Shown in pieces: positions 43,830-56,600 of a stretch of DNA of 64,000 nucleotides. Position 1 is the first letter of the stretch, and every line of letters begins with the position of its first letter. The position numbers and the translations under genes are program-made. Source of the stretch: Takakia lepidozioides (taxonomy: Eukaryota; Streptophyta; Takakiopsida; Takakiales; Takakiaceae); assembly GCA_030704615.1 (NCBI GenBank), contig CM060731.1:13392001-13456000 (forward strand). The letters run 5' to 3'. The notes beneath the pieces are model-generated. The model was given only the letters and a program-made list of their open reading frames with translations. It was not told the origin of the DNA and ran no database searches.

Positions 43830-44800
43830 ACGAACGGCGAAATGTGTGACCTTTTACCACCGATGGACCTGAGAACTTACAGGTTGATACGGGGTATATA
43901 ATTGTAGTTTGTCACCAAGTTTGATGATTTATATAGCAGATTAGCAATGGCACCAAATTATTGAGTCGATGGCACTCACGGGAGCCGATTATTTGAGTTT
44001 TTACTTCATGGATGGATGAAAAATCCTAAAATTCGCCTTGAGGAGCTGGATGGATGAAATGACAACTCGTGCCAATTGGTCATCCATATGGATGGATGAA
44101 AAACCAGTTTTCATTGGCCTCTAAGACTTTTCATCCATGTTGAATATTATACTATAGATCCTCCAAGATACAATAGTTTAATGAATAGTTTTCATTAGTT
44201 TATTAGGCTCAAAAAAACAAAAAAAACAAATATATATATATATATATATATATAACGTCTCCCGGAGGAAGCGTAACTTATGGAGTCACTTCACCCTGAA
44301 GGGCTACTACCTTCCGCTAGGAAGATGGACACCTTTATGACACACTAGATCATGGTTTGAACCCACAACCACATCCAACGTGGTATGTGCCTATTACCAC
44401 AAGGCTACATGCTGGTTGCCGGCTCAAAAACAGTATAAAAGAGGAGCAAAGCTTCCGTTGCTCTTCACCTAGTTCCATTGCATAGTTTTGCTCTTGCTTC
44501 ATGTGTTGTTGCTTTGTTAGAATTGCTTGAGGAGGCCGAGGTCCTAGGGAGTGGAGCTTGAAGCTCCCTAGGATAGGAAAATTGTTAGAGGACTAAGGCA
44601 AGAAGCCTAGTTCATTGTGGCCTTGAGGCCTTGTTGAATTTGAGCAAGAAGGTTGTGCAATTCCGTGTGGAGAGGGAGACTTGGAGACAAGTAGGAAAGG
44701 CTGGTTGGACCTAGTGACGAGTACCGCATAGAGTACCATTCACGAGTCGTTAGAGCATCACAGGCTCCGCGCACATTGGAAGGTTGACACATTTCCTTAC
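43830..44800 (+). repeat. LTR-like repeat with TATA box
   Basis: The segments 43,830-44,205 and 44,431-44,535 are repeated inverted at about 46,870-47,330 (GGATGGATGAAA, GCCAATTGGTCATCCAT, CCAAGTTTG, TATAAAAGAGGAGCAA). A TATAAAA at about 44,435 followed by a conserved leader suggests an LTR promoter. It is interrupted by a SINE (44,216-44,420). Confidence 0.55.
44216..44420 (-). mobile_element. tRNA-derived SINE with target duplication
   Basis: Flanked by the 10-bp duplication GGCTCAAAAA (44,206-44,215 and 44,421-44,430). On the minus strand box A (TAGCCTTGTGGTAATAGGC) and box B (GGGTTCAAACC) lie near the 5' end. The 3' end is a (TA)n plus poly-T/G-rich tail at 44,216-44,254. The opposed LTR-like copy at 46.9 kb lacks it, marking an empty site. 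Confidence 0.88.
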
Positions 44801-45164
44801 TTGTCATTTATGCACTTGAAGTGTGATTTCTTTTCCAAGCCATGACTTGAAGTTTGAAAATAGATTAACAAAATAGCCCTATGGAAGAGGTGATGTTCAT
44901 TATGTGTTTGCTATGATTTAAGTTTACATTTGATGTGGGAGAACCCCATGACATGATTTGCCAAAAGGCTTTGGCACCATTGGAAGTGGAAAGAAGCATT
45001 GGGTACTTGTTTATTTTTATTTATTGAGGAAAAGGAGTTGATTTATAGCTCTGAGAAGTTATAACCAGAAGCTAGACTACTTATTGAAAGGCCTAGGAAG
45101 GCCCTGATAACCTTCTCTAGTACCCCACTAATGGACCTTGAATACAAGGAAAGGTGGGGAAGGG

Positions 45165-46860
45165 TTTGTATTTATTTTTTGGGCCCTGGTTTTTTGGAGT
45201 GTAGGAGCTGCCCACGGGTCGCCAGCAGTACGGGGAAGCCCCCACTAGTGCGCCTGGGAGCCAGGGACCCAACGGAGGAAACGCGGGAGGCAGCCGTGAC
45301 CCCACGCCTCGGCGCTGAGGAGGCAGGGCGCTGACCCTAGTCGTATGAACACAAGAGGACGGCCTGCATGGCCAACACGCGAGGCGAAACAGCCGCGTGC
45401 CAAAGTCGCATTATTACCCGTTGGGTAAAGCCCCGGCCCGAGGACCGGCGGTCTCTGTCGTTATCCGCAACGGTCCGCGCTATTATCCGGCTCGCAAGGC
45501 CCTGCGCCCCGCCACGAGGCGGGGGCGCCTTTGACCCGCGGTTACAGCGGAGTGCATTTGTTTAAAGGGGGTATTCTGGACCCTCAACTATTTCTTTCTT
45601 TGTTGACCCTTCTAAAAAGAAAAGGGGCTGATTCGGGTGATCTATTGGTGAGAAAATTGCATGCTTTGGAGAGAAGAAGGCCGTTGGGAAGGTCAATCAG
45701 ATAAGCCCAGGGAGAGCCGAAGGAGACTCTATAAGCGAGAGTTAAAGGAATAAGTAGCTAGAGACAGGAGCGAACCAAAAGTACTCTGTCCGTGTTTTAC
45801 GGCTACAGCAACCCCATGTGTCAGAGCCAGGGGTAGAAGACGACGCTTTCCACGAGGGGAAAGCGCTGGTGGTTTATTTTAATATAGGGGGGGTTGAAAC
45901 TAGGCTTGGGCCCACTCCTGGAATGTCTTAGGAAGGGCGACAGGCCCGTTTTGCAACTAACGAATGTGCAGCAGAGTCTGACCCGACGACTTCCGTTCAT
46001 CCGCGGAAGAGGCGGCAGTTCCCCGCGAAGGGGGGACGGATTCCGGGCGTTCCCAGGGTCAGCTGGCCGCCAGATCCCCCGCACGCGTAACGGCATATCT
46101 TTGCCCTAACCTAGTGAGTTCCCATGGGGTTCCCACGCCCCATTGGGAGTGGTTTTTGCACCTCTGGAGACTCCTCCTGCGCCTATATTTGGGAGGTATT
46201 TTCTAGAATATTGTTTTTTAATCAATTCTTGCTATTTTGGAGGAGGGAAATTCCTTAATTAGGATTGTCACCCTTGTTTGAACTTTTTAGAATAGGAACA
46301 CTGGAGAAGTGTAGTTGGAAACTTATTGAACTTTTCAGCTTATTTGTTTGACATTGCTTAGTGACTCTTATCCTTGAAGTTAAGAGAGAACTTGGGAGGG
46401 AAAAAAAAGATGATTGGCCCCTTCCCGCGGGTGATTTGAACTCAAGCACTGAGGGAAGAAGGGGCAGTGGGAGAAGGAAGAGAGTTCCTTTCCTCCCTAG
46501 GTTCGGAAGGTGTTTTGTGAAGGGATGAAGTGATATCCCGGCTATAAGCGGCTCGGGGACCTAGGCAGTATGACGTAGTAATAAACAAAGACTTGGAAGG
46601 CAGGTACTTGATAGAATGTAGAAATTCCATAGGACTTAGAAAACGCAAACTTGCCCTGTGAAGTAGAGTCGCTCAACCCTGCTTTGCCGGTAGAAATTAG
46701 AAATCGTCGATCATCCCAGTAACATTCCACGGACCCCCTGCACTAACCGTAGTCGGGTAGGCGGTTCATCGAGCCCAACCTACACCGCAACTTACCCCGA
46801 CCCCATTAAACTAGTATGTCGTCACCCCGGCCGCCCGCGACCAGGGTTCGTCACCCTCCT
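45165..46860. other. GC-rich segment of possible organellar origin
   Basis: About 1.7 kb differs from its surroundings: clearly richer in G+C, with few A/T runs and few repeats. Phrases such as GGTTCATCGAGCCCAACC and TAAAGCCCCGGCCCGAGGAC resemble plant mitochondrial non-coding DNA, as does the frame at 45,821-46,096 (-) reading WRPADPGNARNPSPLRGELP. I could not identify a gene. Mitochondrial transfer is a guess from composition and style. Confidence 0.35.
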
Positions 46861-46869
46861 CAAGCCAAA

Positions 46870-47335
46870 AACTAGCAAGCACTACAACAACAAGCAAGAA
46901 GAAACTAAACAAATGAGCTAGATGAAGAACAACGAGGGCGTTGCTCTTCATTTATAGTTTCTTAGCCAAATAAACTAATGAGAAATAATCATTAAACTAT
47001 TATATCCTTGGAGGATCTATAGTTTAATATTCAAGATGGATGGAAAGTCTTAGAGGCTAATGAAAACTATTTTTTCACCCATCCTTATGGATGACCAATT
47101 GGCGCGAGTTGTCGTTTCATCCATCCAACTCCTCAGGGCGAATTTAGGATTTTTCATCCATCCATGAAGCAAAACCTCAATTAAACGGCTCCTGTGAGTA
47201 TCGTCGACTTGATAATTTGGTGCTGCCACTAATCTCCTCCATAAATCACCAAACTTGGTGAAAATTTATAATTGCACACCCTGTAGATGTCCGCAAAATT
47301 TCAGGGTGATTAGGGGTGACTAGAATTTTCCATCG
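46870..47335 (-). repeat. LTR-like repeat, inverted partner
   Basis: Reverse-complement copy of the 43,830-44,535 repeat without the SINE. Identity is about 75-80% by eye. With the left copy it encloses the GC-rich segment, so the pair could be two solo LTRs in opposite orientation or the long terminal inverted repeats of a DNA element. Confidence 0.6.
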
Positions 47336-49735
47336 CCGATTTTCGTCATTTCGTCATTTCGAAAGTTGTTCCTTTTTGGAAAATAAATAAGTGGGCAGTT
47401 GCAGGATTGGGTGGATCTAAAGCGGCACATGTTGAGTCCACTGGAAGTCCATGGATTTATTTTATTTTATTTTTGTTGAGTCTATTGCTTTTAATTTATT
47501 TTTAAAAAATAGATAGTAGTATACATAACATTGTTAGTAAAGAGTCCCTCCTCAAATATTGAAAACATTCTTTACTAGATATTTTAATCTTTAATTTGAA
47601 AAAATATTTAGACATCAAAATCTAGAGTTTACATCCACTTGTTCATATACCACCTGGCACCTCTAGATTATAGGTTTGTATGCCTTTTTAATAACAGACG
47701 ACACCTCAAAAACCCAAAACATAATATGCTATGGACTAGAGCAAATCAACCTGTTTTTATGTACAAAATAGTCCATAGCTCTCAATTCCTAAGATAACTA
47801 GTCAATATAAAAATGGATTTGGGTTGGATTTAAAAATGACACCCCTAGTGTGTTTTCCTTTGTGCCAATGTATGAGTGTACATGATGTTTTTTCAGTCCA
47901 TAAGATTTTATGTGTAACATCTGCACTCCACAGTAATCAGCTTTAAAAGTCCATGGCTCTCTGGCACATGATTGTTTTTTGCAATCTAACGATTGATACA
48001 CATACCTATTGTAGTTAGAAACCCTATACAATATAAATGTAGATGAAATATTGAGTTGTTGGACAAATATGGGTAAAACCATGGAGGGAGGTCACTGCAG
48101 AAACTATCATGTTACACAAAAACTGAGACACCCAATCCTGCAAATACCCAACTATTGGTGGCCCTGGGTGTCTTTGGCCTTGCCACTGGGTTCTAACCTT
48201 TCCGAAGTCTTCTCCTACACGCTTCGCACCGTTGGGGAGTCAAATCTTCACCATGAAGCTTCATGCTCCGCCGTTTGCTCCGATGCAGCAGCTTACTTTG
48301 TCACGATATTTCATCGCTATGCCAAGTATGTCATCCTGTGAGTCTACTGGACTTGAGAAAATGGAGAATAGAAGGATCACAATCTGTATCCAAACGCTCT
48401 CGTGGTTGATTGAAATCGGGTTCCACTCCGTTCGTTGTGGTTTTCCATGGTGGTAGAGGTAGAGAACTGTCGCGCGATCATGCGTAGTTCGAAAAGTGGA
48501 CTTCATCATCGTTCTGGATCTCTAGCCGACTGCCTTAGAGTAATATTACCTCAGCAGTGCCACTTGTCATTGCTCAAAGTGAGGCTTCTTTTATGTATAC
48601 GCAATCAACAACGAAGATGTTGTCCTTTAAAGCTGTGAGGATTATGCCATAGTGAATTACTTCAGGTCAGTTACACCAAAGGAACTCAAGGTATTCGCAT
48701 AATCCGTCTTGGACTATTTCACACCATCATCCTGGATGATTCATTGATGTGTTTCATAACATGCACTCAAATCATCTGGGCTGATAGTGCCACTTGTTTC
48801 TTGGCGGATTGTTCAAGTATCTTAAAATCCCAGTCTTTAATTTGTTTGAAGTCATTCTCCTTGCTTGCATAATCCGATCTCGAACAAATGAGAGCAACAT
48901 CGTGGTGTATTTTTTTGTTTGAATAGCCTTCGTTGTGGAGATTCATTATTGTTTTGAGGAACACAAACTATTAACATTGTGCGATCACGCGTGTTTCGAA
49001 GAGCAGACCTGTTCTGAAGTCCATCATTGCACACCAAAATAGTGTTATGACGAGGCAGAATGTCAGTGTTGGACGGTCAATCTCCAGTGTCATTCTCGTC
49101 GTTTTCATGTGGACGGGGCAACAAAGGAGGAATACTGTCGCAAACAATCTATGCAAACAATCTCAACAATCATATGTACTTCATGTTTCATGTCGATGTT
49201 CATGTAGCTGATTTCTATAGGAGTCTTTTTGCTATTCCCATGCCAACAACATCAGGTCCGCTGAGACTGCCATATTTTGAATTCCGTATCAGCCACCACC
49301 AACATGGAAGCATCAGCTGATAACCAAATACCAGCCCGGATTAATGCCTCAAGCCGCTCGCCAACTACTTGTGGGCTAGGGTGTTTCTCTGGAGTCGGAC
49401 AGGGTTGGGATACAATGATTCGATGATGTGGTTATGAGCTGACATGCAACTGATGGTTTTATATTAGTCAATGATGGTGGGCCGTGGCTGATACGAGAGT
49501 TTGAATATGACAGTCTCTAATATTGTTGGCATAGGAACAGCAAAACGACTACTATAGAATTCAGCTACAGGAACAACAATAGTATCAAACACCTTGCAGT
49601 AAATAGGATTGTTGAGGGGATTGTTTTCCCATGAGCGGTGAGCAGAGCGGCCATGAGCATGAGCAGAAGAGAATCGGGAGGGTATATTCATATATATTCG
49701 GCGGAATTACACACTACACCGCCTAATTCCGCGGG
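47336..49735. other. Region without recognisable genes
   Basis: A/T-rich at first, then mixed sequence. Short open frames occur on both strands (for example 48,261-48,509, minus) without recognisable domains. Nothing here supports a gene call. Confidence 0.4.
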
Positions 49736-49744
49736 CTGAAAAGG

Positions 49745-49955
49745 GTCTCTGGGTAAATCGGCGCCGAATTACCCCTCCACTCGCGAAAAGTATAAATTAC
49801 TGCACCACAAATGCTGCAGGAAAATAAAATGGAAACGGACTGTGGTATCTGAACAGGTCTGAAAGTGCAGAAAAAATGAGCATGAAACAGACATCTAAAT
49901 TATTGGCCGTCGCAATTTATGGAAAGTGGGGGCAAGTCGGCGCCGATTTCAGACT
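49745..49955. repeat. Two GGCGCC-centred palindromes
   Basis: Sites near 49,758 (GTAAATCGGCGCCGAATTAC, near-palindromic) and 49,934 (AAGTCGGCGCCGATT) repeat the motif of 38.7-40.9 kb. A further one (AGTCAGCGCCGATTA) lies at the extreme right end of the window, beyond the CACTA element that splits this region. Confidence 0.75.
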
Positions 49956-50337
49956 GTAGCATTTTCCAAAGTCAATCCAAAGTTTGGAATTCAAATATGA
50001 AGACAATGGGGGAATGAAATTTTGCGAAATGAACCATGATGCGAGTGAAACATATATTTGTTTTCAAAAATAGATAAGTAAAATGATACGTCACAATGAC
50101 TGTTTGGAGCTGCAACATCTCCAAAGCCAAAGTAAAGCACAAATGTATTGCAGAAATATGAGCAGAGGTTACAATTGCAAGATATCTATCTTGACTGATA
50201 TAATTTGGCAGCAAAGCCCATAAAAACAAACGCTGTTTTTCTGACTGCAAACTAACTGCTTGAAGCAAAGTTCAAAGAGAAGATCAGGAAAAAGTAAACA
50301 TCCACTATCTTCCTATGTTCACATCCACGGCACGAAC

Positions 50338-51121
50338 CTATGAGTCCACTAGGAACATGTCAAGAATGAGGAGTGGCGAGTCTGCCCTCCACATCCCATT
50401 GTTCATTGCTGGATGAAGATGGCGAACATGAAGGTACAACACGTCTACATTCATGAGGTTCGTGAAGATGTACAGATATTGGAGGCCTGGAGGAAGCTCC
50501 TCTACATTACTGTCGAACTGGCATGCATCAACCTGAAACCTGTTTCGATTTTGCCTTAAAGTCAGCAAGATATTTCCCGGACCAAATGAATGTAAGAGCA
50601 ACTGATGAGTTAGATCCGGGAGATAGTACTGTGGAGGTGCAGTGTACGAATGGTTGTACGACGCCACCAATTCGCCGGTACAACATGTCATGAGGAAGAG
50701 CTGAACATGGCGTTGACCATGTCGATCCCTCACAACAAGGATCCACTGTCTTCCGATTATCGGTCTAACCCATTGTAAGTCGCAGAGAACTGCTCGAAAG
50801 TTGGTGACAGTGCTAGTATTGCCTACACTTGTAAATTGCAACTCTACCCGAATGTCTCCGATTTGTGGTTGTCACCATTGCGAACGTCGGCATCTTGTTT
50901 GCCTAATGCATGAGGGCCTGTTGCATGAAGACATCCTCCTGGTAAATCTGGGAAGTGAAGAAAGTAGGGGCAGAGCATGACGAACATTCAGTGACAATGA
51001 TGTTCGGAAGCGCTAGCGGAGGAATGTTATATTGCGAGTTCGCCTTCCAACGTCCACCTGCTAGGACGAACAAAGACGTTGCACAAGAAAATTCCTGTTT
51101 GGCAGGATGCTCAGAGTGCAT
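50338..51121 (-). CDS. Unrecognised two-part protein gene
   Basis: Two minus-strand frames look coding: 51,121-50,903 (SQYNIPPLALPNIIVTECSS, FFTSQIYQEDVFMQQALMH) and 50,841-50,338 (IGDIRVELQFTSVGN, FRAVLCDLQWVRPIIGRQW, GPGNILLTLRQNRNRF). They are separated by about 60 bp with stops, either a short intron or frameshift. No membrane segment, signal or known motif is visible. It lies next to GGCGCC palindromes, as does the possible relative at 39.4-40.6 kb, so it may be an accessory gene of the same element family. Confidence 0.35.
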
Positions 51122-53625
51122 TGGCAGACCGGCACATGGGCTGTGGCCATGGCATTGTCAGGTTCGACTATGCAAAGTCATGTGACAGCTACTGAATGTA
51201 AGATATCGGAGAAACACACGTCACGTTCGTAGCTTGTGAATGGCAGCTTTGAACGTCACATGACGTCGAATGTCAGTTGTATGACGACGGAAAAATGAAC
51301 TGAGATGGACACCCTTCTTGAAGTTGTACAAATGCAGTAGTTGAAGTTCTGGTATGATTAACATGTGTGTTGTGGGCTTTCGGATGGAGTTTATTAAAGA
51401 AACAATTTTTTTTAAAAAACATTCTATGGCAGTGAAAGAGAGTTTGCATGTGAGAACTTCCGATACTACAGTCACTAGAAGAAAAAACGGCTTTTTCCAC
51501 GGCTCTGCCATCTCACACCTGGCACATTCCACGGCTTTTATCACGGGTCTGTACACTAAGCCAAGGTGTGGGTCTAAATATGCCCTAACTGTGGGGTGTC
51601 TCACATGTGGTCCACACCCCAGGCAAGAACGGTGTGAAAACAGCCATGAGCGTGGCAGGGGTTGGCTTAGTTTACATGGCATGTTACACACCTGTGTGCA
51701 ATGGGAACATACAATTAACAAAAAACACAAGAAATGGGAACATACACAAGAAGGAGCCTGTGGCCTACTTTTGGTGTCTTGCAAATTGCAATAAGAGGCT
51801 CCGATCTGTTGGCAAGAAGTACCCGTTGCTCCACGATTACTCCCTCTGGTACACATTGACTGGCCTTCCATGCCCTCTCGGATGAGCACGATGTCATGGT
51901 GATCATGGATCGAGGTGAGTGAGGATATACATAGTGTCATTGACATACACCGCAATGTAGATTCATGCACTGTAGCTTCCCGCAATCATCTCATGCATGA
52001 CGTTTTTGCTTCAGTTTTCAGCGTTGGTACTTGTGATGGTGTGATGGTTTGGGGGTGAAGCAGTAGCAATGCAGAGACTATCCACATTTCAGCCTGCGTA
52101 TATTATCCTTTTGGGTTTTGCCTCAAGTTTATGTACTTAACTGGCCTCTCCTGTCAAAAACTGAGTGTCCCCTGTACGACGTTCAGCTTGCCTCTTGTTA
52201 TCTACTTCTCAGACCTTTCAACCATACTGCTTATGAATCTGTAATACTTTTGTTTCATGTGTGGTGCAACAACTTGGTAATGGGCGGTAAAATTACAAGT
52301 GCACATGTGGTGATGTCCACATTCAGAACAAATAACAGCACATCTGGATGGTTGAAGGCATAACGCCCATGAGCTTCCAGCTCTAGCAAGAAAGAGTTTT
52401 ATTTTCGGAAGGACCAAATAATGTGGGGGGTTGCAAATCCATGCAAAGTACACACCCATAATGTGGACTGGTAATTGGTGTCTGTAACACATAATGGTCT
52501 TTGGATTGCTCACCTCAAGCCCCCCATACAAAGTATGTATGTTTTTCAAAGAAAGGTCATCTCTACAATTCCAACTCGCAATCATGACAAAGCGGGGTGG
52601 TACATGCAGAGGGATGAAGCACCGAATCTCACAAACATGAGAAACAGAGAGAAATCACAAAGCAAAAGATCAACTTTGGCTATATATGAATCTGGAATCT
52701 CCATGATTCTGAATTCATGGGTTCCAAGGTGCCACATACCTTCTTGTGATTCATGAACATTCTCCTCCACCATCACATCGCCTCTAAATTGAGCAATGAT
52801 AGAAGCCTCATCCCTGTCACAGTGAGGGTTTTTAAACAAGCCAAAAAATAGAGTAACCGTGGAACGAGCCCTCTCTATGAGCAAGTCAAAGCCATCATAA
52901 ATAGGGCCACATACTGTCATGTGCGGAGGAATTGAACCTGTAGCCAACTGAATGGCTCTGCCCCATGCATGGCTCTGCCCATGCGACCTGCAAGCACACA
53001 GTCAAAAAAGTGGGGGTTTACGAACTTGCCAAATCCCAAGCATGAACAGAGGGGTCCCATTAGTGGGGAAGACATGTGAATCAGCATCCACAGTTGCAAT
53101 GCCCATCAGATCCAACATGTGACTTGTTGTGCAGATTGTCCCCCGACTGCACCAAACCAGAACAAACATTATAAAGAAGTACATCCCCAACACATTGCAC
53201 CCAACCCCCACAATCTGAACACAGGGAAAATAGAGAGGGGGAGGGAGGAGCAGAGGCATCAGAATTCAGTTCGTAGCTAGAGAGTAAGTAAGGCATGGAT
53301 GTGGGCAGGGGGGGAGATAGTAGAGAGGTGGAGTAACAACTGAAGCAACCCAAAATGCCAACATGACGCTATTGCCTTTTTACCAGGAATCATCTTCCTT
53401 GCTGCTACATTCACAGGGAAAATAACCGCAACAAGTGGATGCTGCAGCACAGGATGTCCGCTGATTTGGGACTCAAAATGCGCCTCAGTGTGCCACTCAA
53501 AATGTCATATAATGCATATGTCATTTTACCAGGCCAGTGGCTGAAGCACAAGGTGTCCAGTGATTTGGAACTGAAAATGTCACTCAGTGTGTCAGTTAAA
53601 ATGTCAACATGACGCTATTGTCCTT

Positions 53626-56600
53626 TTACCAGATGTAGTCATCTTCATCGCTACTACTTTCACTACACTCTTGGTCAGTGTTGCAATCCTCACTATCTCG
53701 GTGCCATGGTTCGTCCCTTCGTGGGGGCCTCATCATAGCAATAGTAGCCATCTCAGCTTCGGTAAGGGTTGTTGAAGGTCCAAATTCTGTGTTGGGATTC
53801 ACATCCTCCAATGCCTCCGCCACTTGCATCCTTACGCATGACTCATTCTCACCCAAGCTGACACCAGTGACATCATGTACCACGCGCCGTGAGCGCGGCT
53901 CCTTCTGAAGTACTACTTTCCAGTTACCAGCGTTGGAGGGCTCATCTGCAAAAAAAAACTTGCTCGACTTGCCATGGAAATGTGAATGGTTCATCTCCCG
54001 GTGGCAACATGCGATCGAAGTCCACGAGTAGGAAACCATACTCATCCTTCTTCATGGTGCGGTTGCGACCTGTCAAGCTTGCTCTGACCCATTCACATAT
54101 GAATACTACAGGAGTGACAGCACCATACTGAAGCTGTAAAATTTCACGAACAACACCAACATATTGCAGCTGGTTCATGACAGGGTTACCATCCACGCCC
54201 CTTCCCGTTGACTCTTTGGCAAAAATCTGTGCAACCCCAAAGTCGAATGTGACATGGTAATCAACCACACCTGTTTCCACCACTCTGTAGTGATTTCCGT
54301 ATGCCCACATAGACCGAAATGAGCGAGCAACAAACCCTGGTGGCTTACACAGATGACGAATATTTGCATCATACGTTGCTCCTCTTGAAACAACATTTTG
54401 TACTGCCGACTGTATCCACATATGAAAAGCAAGCAAAGGCAACATGTTCTCGGGGTATGGAACGGTGCGTTGGTGTGCATTTATCCCTTGGGTGGTGTAT
54501 GTGGCTCGAAATTCGGCTCTGGCTGATTCTATGGTGGCCTTCTCAATATCATAAAGTCTGGTCATACTCAATTCACACTTAGTCAGGACCATAGTATGTA
54601 CAAAGAGGCTGAGTGAAAATTGAGAATGCGCCAATTTTGTGTCCGGAAATGGCCCCCAGAGTTAGCATGTGAAGCCAAATAAATGATGTATACTTACCTC
54701 AGAAACGGTCTCATGCACGCCGTGTTGTGAAGCACATAGTCGTGTGCACTAGCCCGAAGCTCAGCCGACAGTTTCCTTGGAGTTCCAAAGCCCTCTAATA
54801 CTTCTCCCGCAACACTTTCTTCTTCGTTGCAATCCCAGACCCTTCTACGAGTTCCTGGAAATGCAGCCATGTACTCTGTGAGGAGGCCAAGAGCCTCATC
54901 AAGAGAATATCTCCTGGCCATGCAACCTTCTGGCCGGGCATAGCTCTTCACATATCCCTTCAAATTTTTCATGTACCTCTCGATGGGGTACATCCAACGC
55001 GAACTAACAGGACCACAAACCTCCAATTCATTCACAAGGTGTAGCACAAGGTGGGTCATGAGATCGAAGAATGAGGGGGGAAACTCTTTCTCCAACAAAC
55101 AAAGCGTTACAACCACATCCTCCTTTAGGGCTGGTAGTTCCTCGGGATCCACTGTTTTCATGCACAATGCGCGAAATACACGAGATAGCTTCATGATTGC
55201 GAGCCTTGGACCTTTGCCCAGCAAACCTCGATTGCACAAAGGTAGAACTTGTTGCATTAGTAGATGGTAGTCATGACTCTTCATGTGTGAAAGCTTGTTC
55301 TTAGCAATATGCTTCTTAAATGAAGCACCATACCCTGTCGGTGTCTTTAGAGCACCCAAAGTTGCATAGAAGGTAGTAGTTTCCTGTCGATTCAACACGT
55401 AAGGAGCCTGCGGCTTCACCAACTTCCTGCCATCTCCGGGGTGGGGTTTTAACCATAAGTGAGGTCGTATGCCCTCATTCTCCATGTCCTTCCTGCTCTT
55501 TACTGTGTCCTTTTCCCCCAATATGGTGCGCAATATGTTTTCAGAAATGTTTTTTTCACAGTGCATAACATCAAGGGTATATCGTATCAACAAATCCTGC
55601 AATCATGGAACCACCATCAATATGGTATACTTTGATGGTAAAGCCAAGATATGACATCTTAATAATGGGAAAAGGAAGAAACCAGCCTTGCATGCTGCAG
55701 ACAGTATCCAGAGAGACAAAAGCCAGATATTTTCATGGAAACAACCATATTGCTGCTACATGTGCCATACATAAGCGACTCCAACCTTGCTTCATGCAAT
55801 TTGCATTAGGCTGAAATCTAAGTCGTGTGTGATGATCCTTACAACTGTATCCATGCAACTATGAAATCAGCCCTGCCGACAAACAAACAATGAAGACATA
55901 CCCACCTTCCAATATGGCAGGTTCCAAAGGATCGACCTTCGCTTCATGCCATGGGATTTGGCAGGGCACACATTCGGGCGACGGCTGCCAAATGTTTCCA
56001 TGAACCTCTCGTTTTCCTCCGCATTTTGGAGCTGATCCATAGTGGATACTTGGGGGGGGGGGTGGTCTGTGATCGGAGGCTCCATTGAAGTGGTTGCGAT
56101 TGCGTCTATATGGATGGCCTACTGGTAAGAATTTTCTGTGCCCCTAGTACACCATTTTGCTCAGTGCACTGGAGTGCCGGGACAAGCCTTGTAGCCCCCA
56201 GGATCCAGGTCCAGGTCCTTGAGGATCTGCACACCCTGCTAGCATGGCATATGCAGGATAGTCATGTACTGACCACATCAGAATGGCTCTCATGACAAAG
56301 GTCCTTGATCCTTCATTGCCAGATGCATCATTAGCCCTAACACCTTCCCACAACACGGTTAGCTCATCCACCAGAGGCTGCAAGAACACATCCGCATTGG
56401 TCTTCTTCACGGATGTCGGCCCTGGAATTAAGAGAGTCAACATCATAAAAAAAGGCTTTGTGCTCAGCCAAGGAGGAAGGTTGTACGTAGTTCATGAGCA
56501 AGACTGGCCACGTAGACCATTTTGTTGATTTATCACCAAAGGGATTGATACCATCCCATGCCAGACCTAGTCGCAAGTTGCGAGGTTCAACTGCAAAAGC

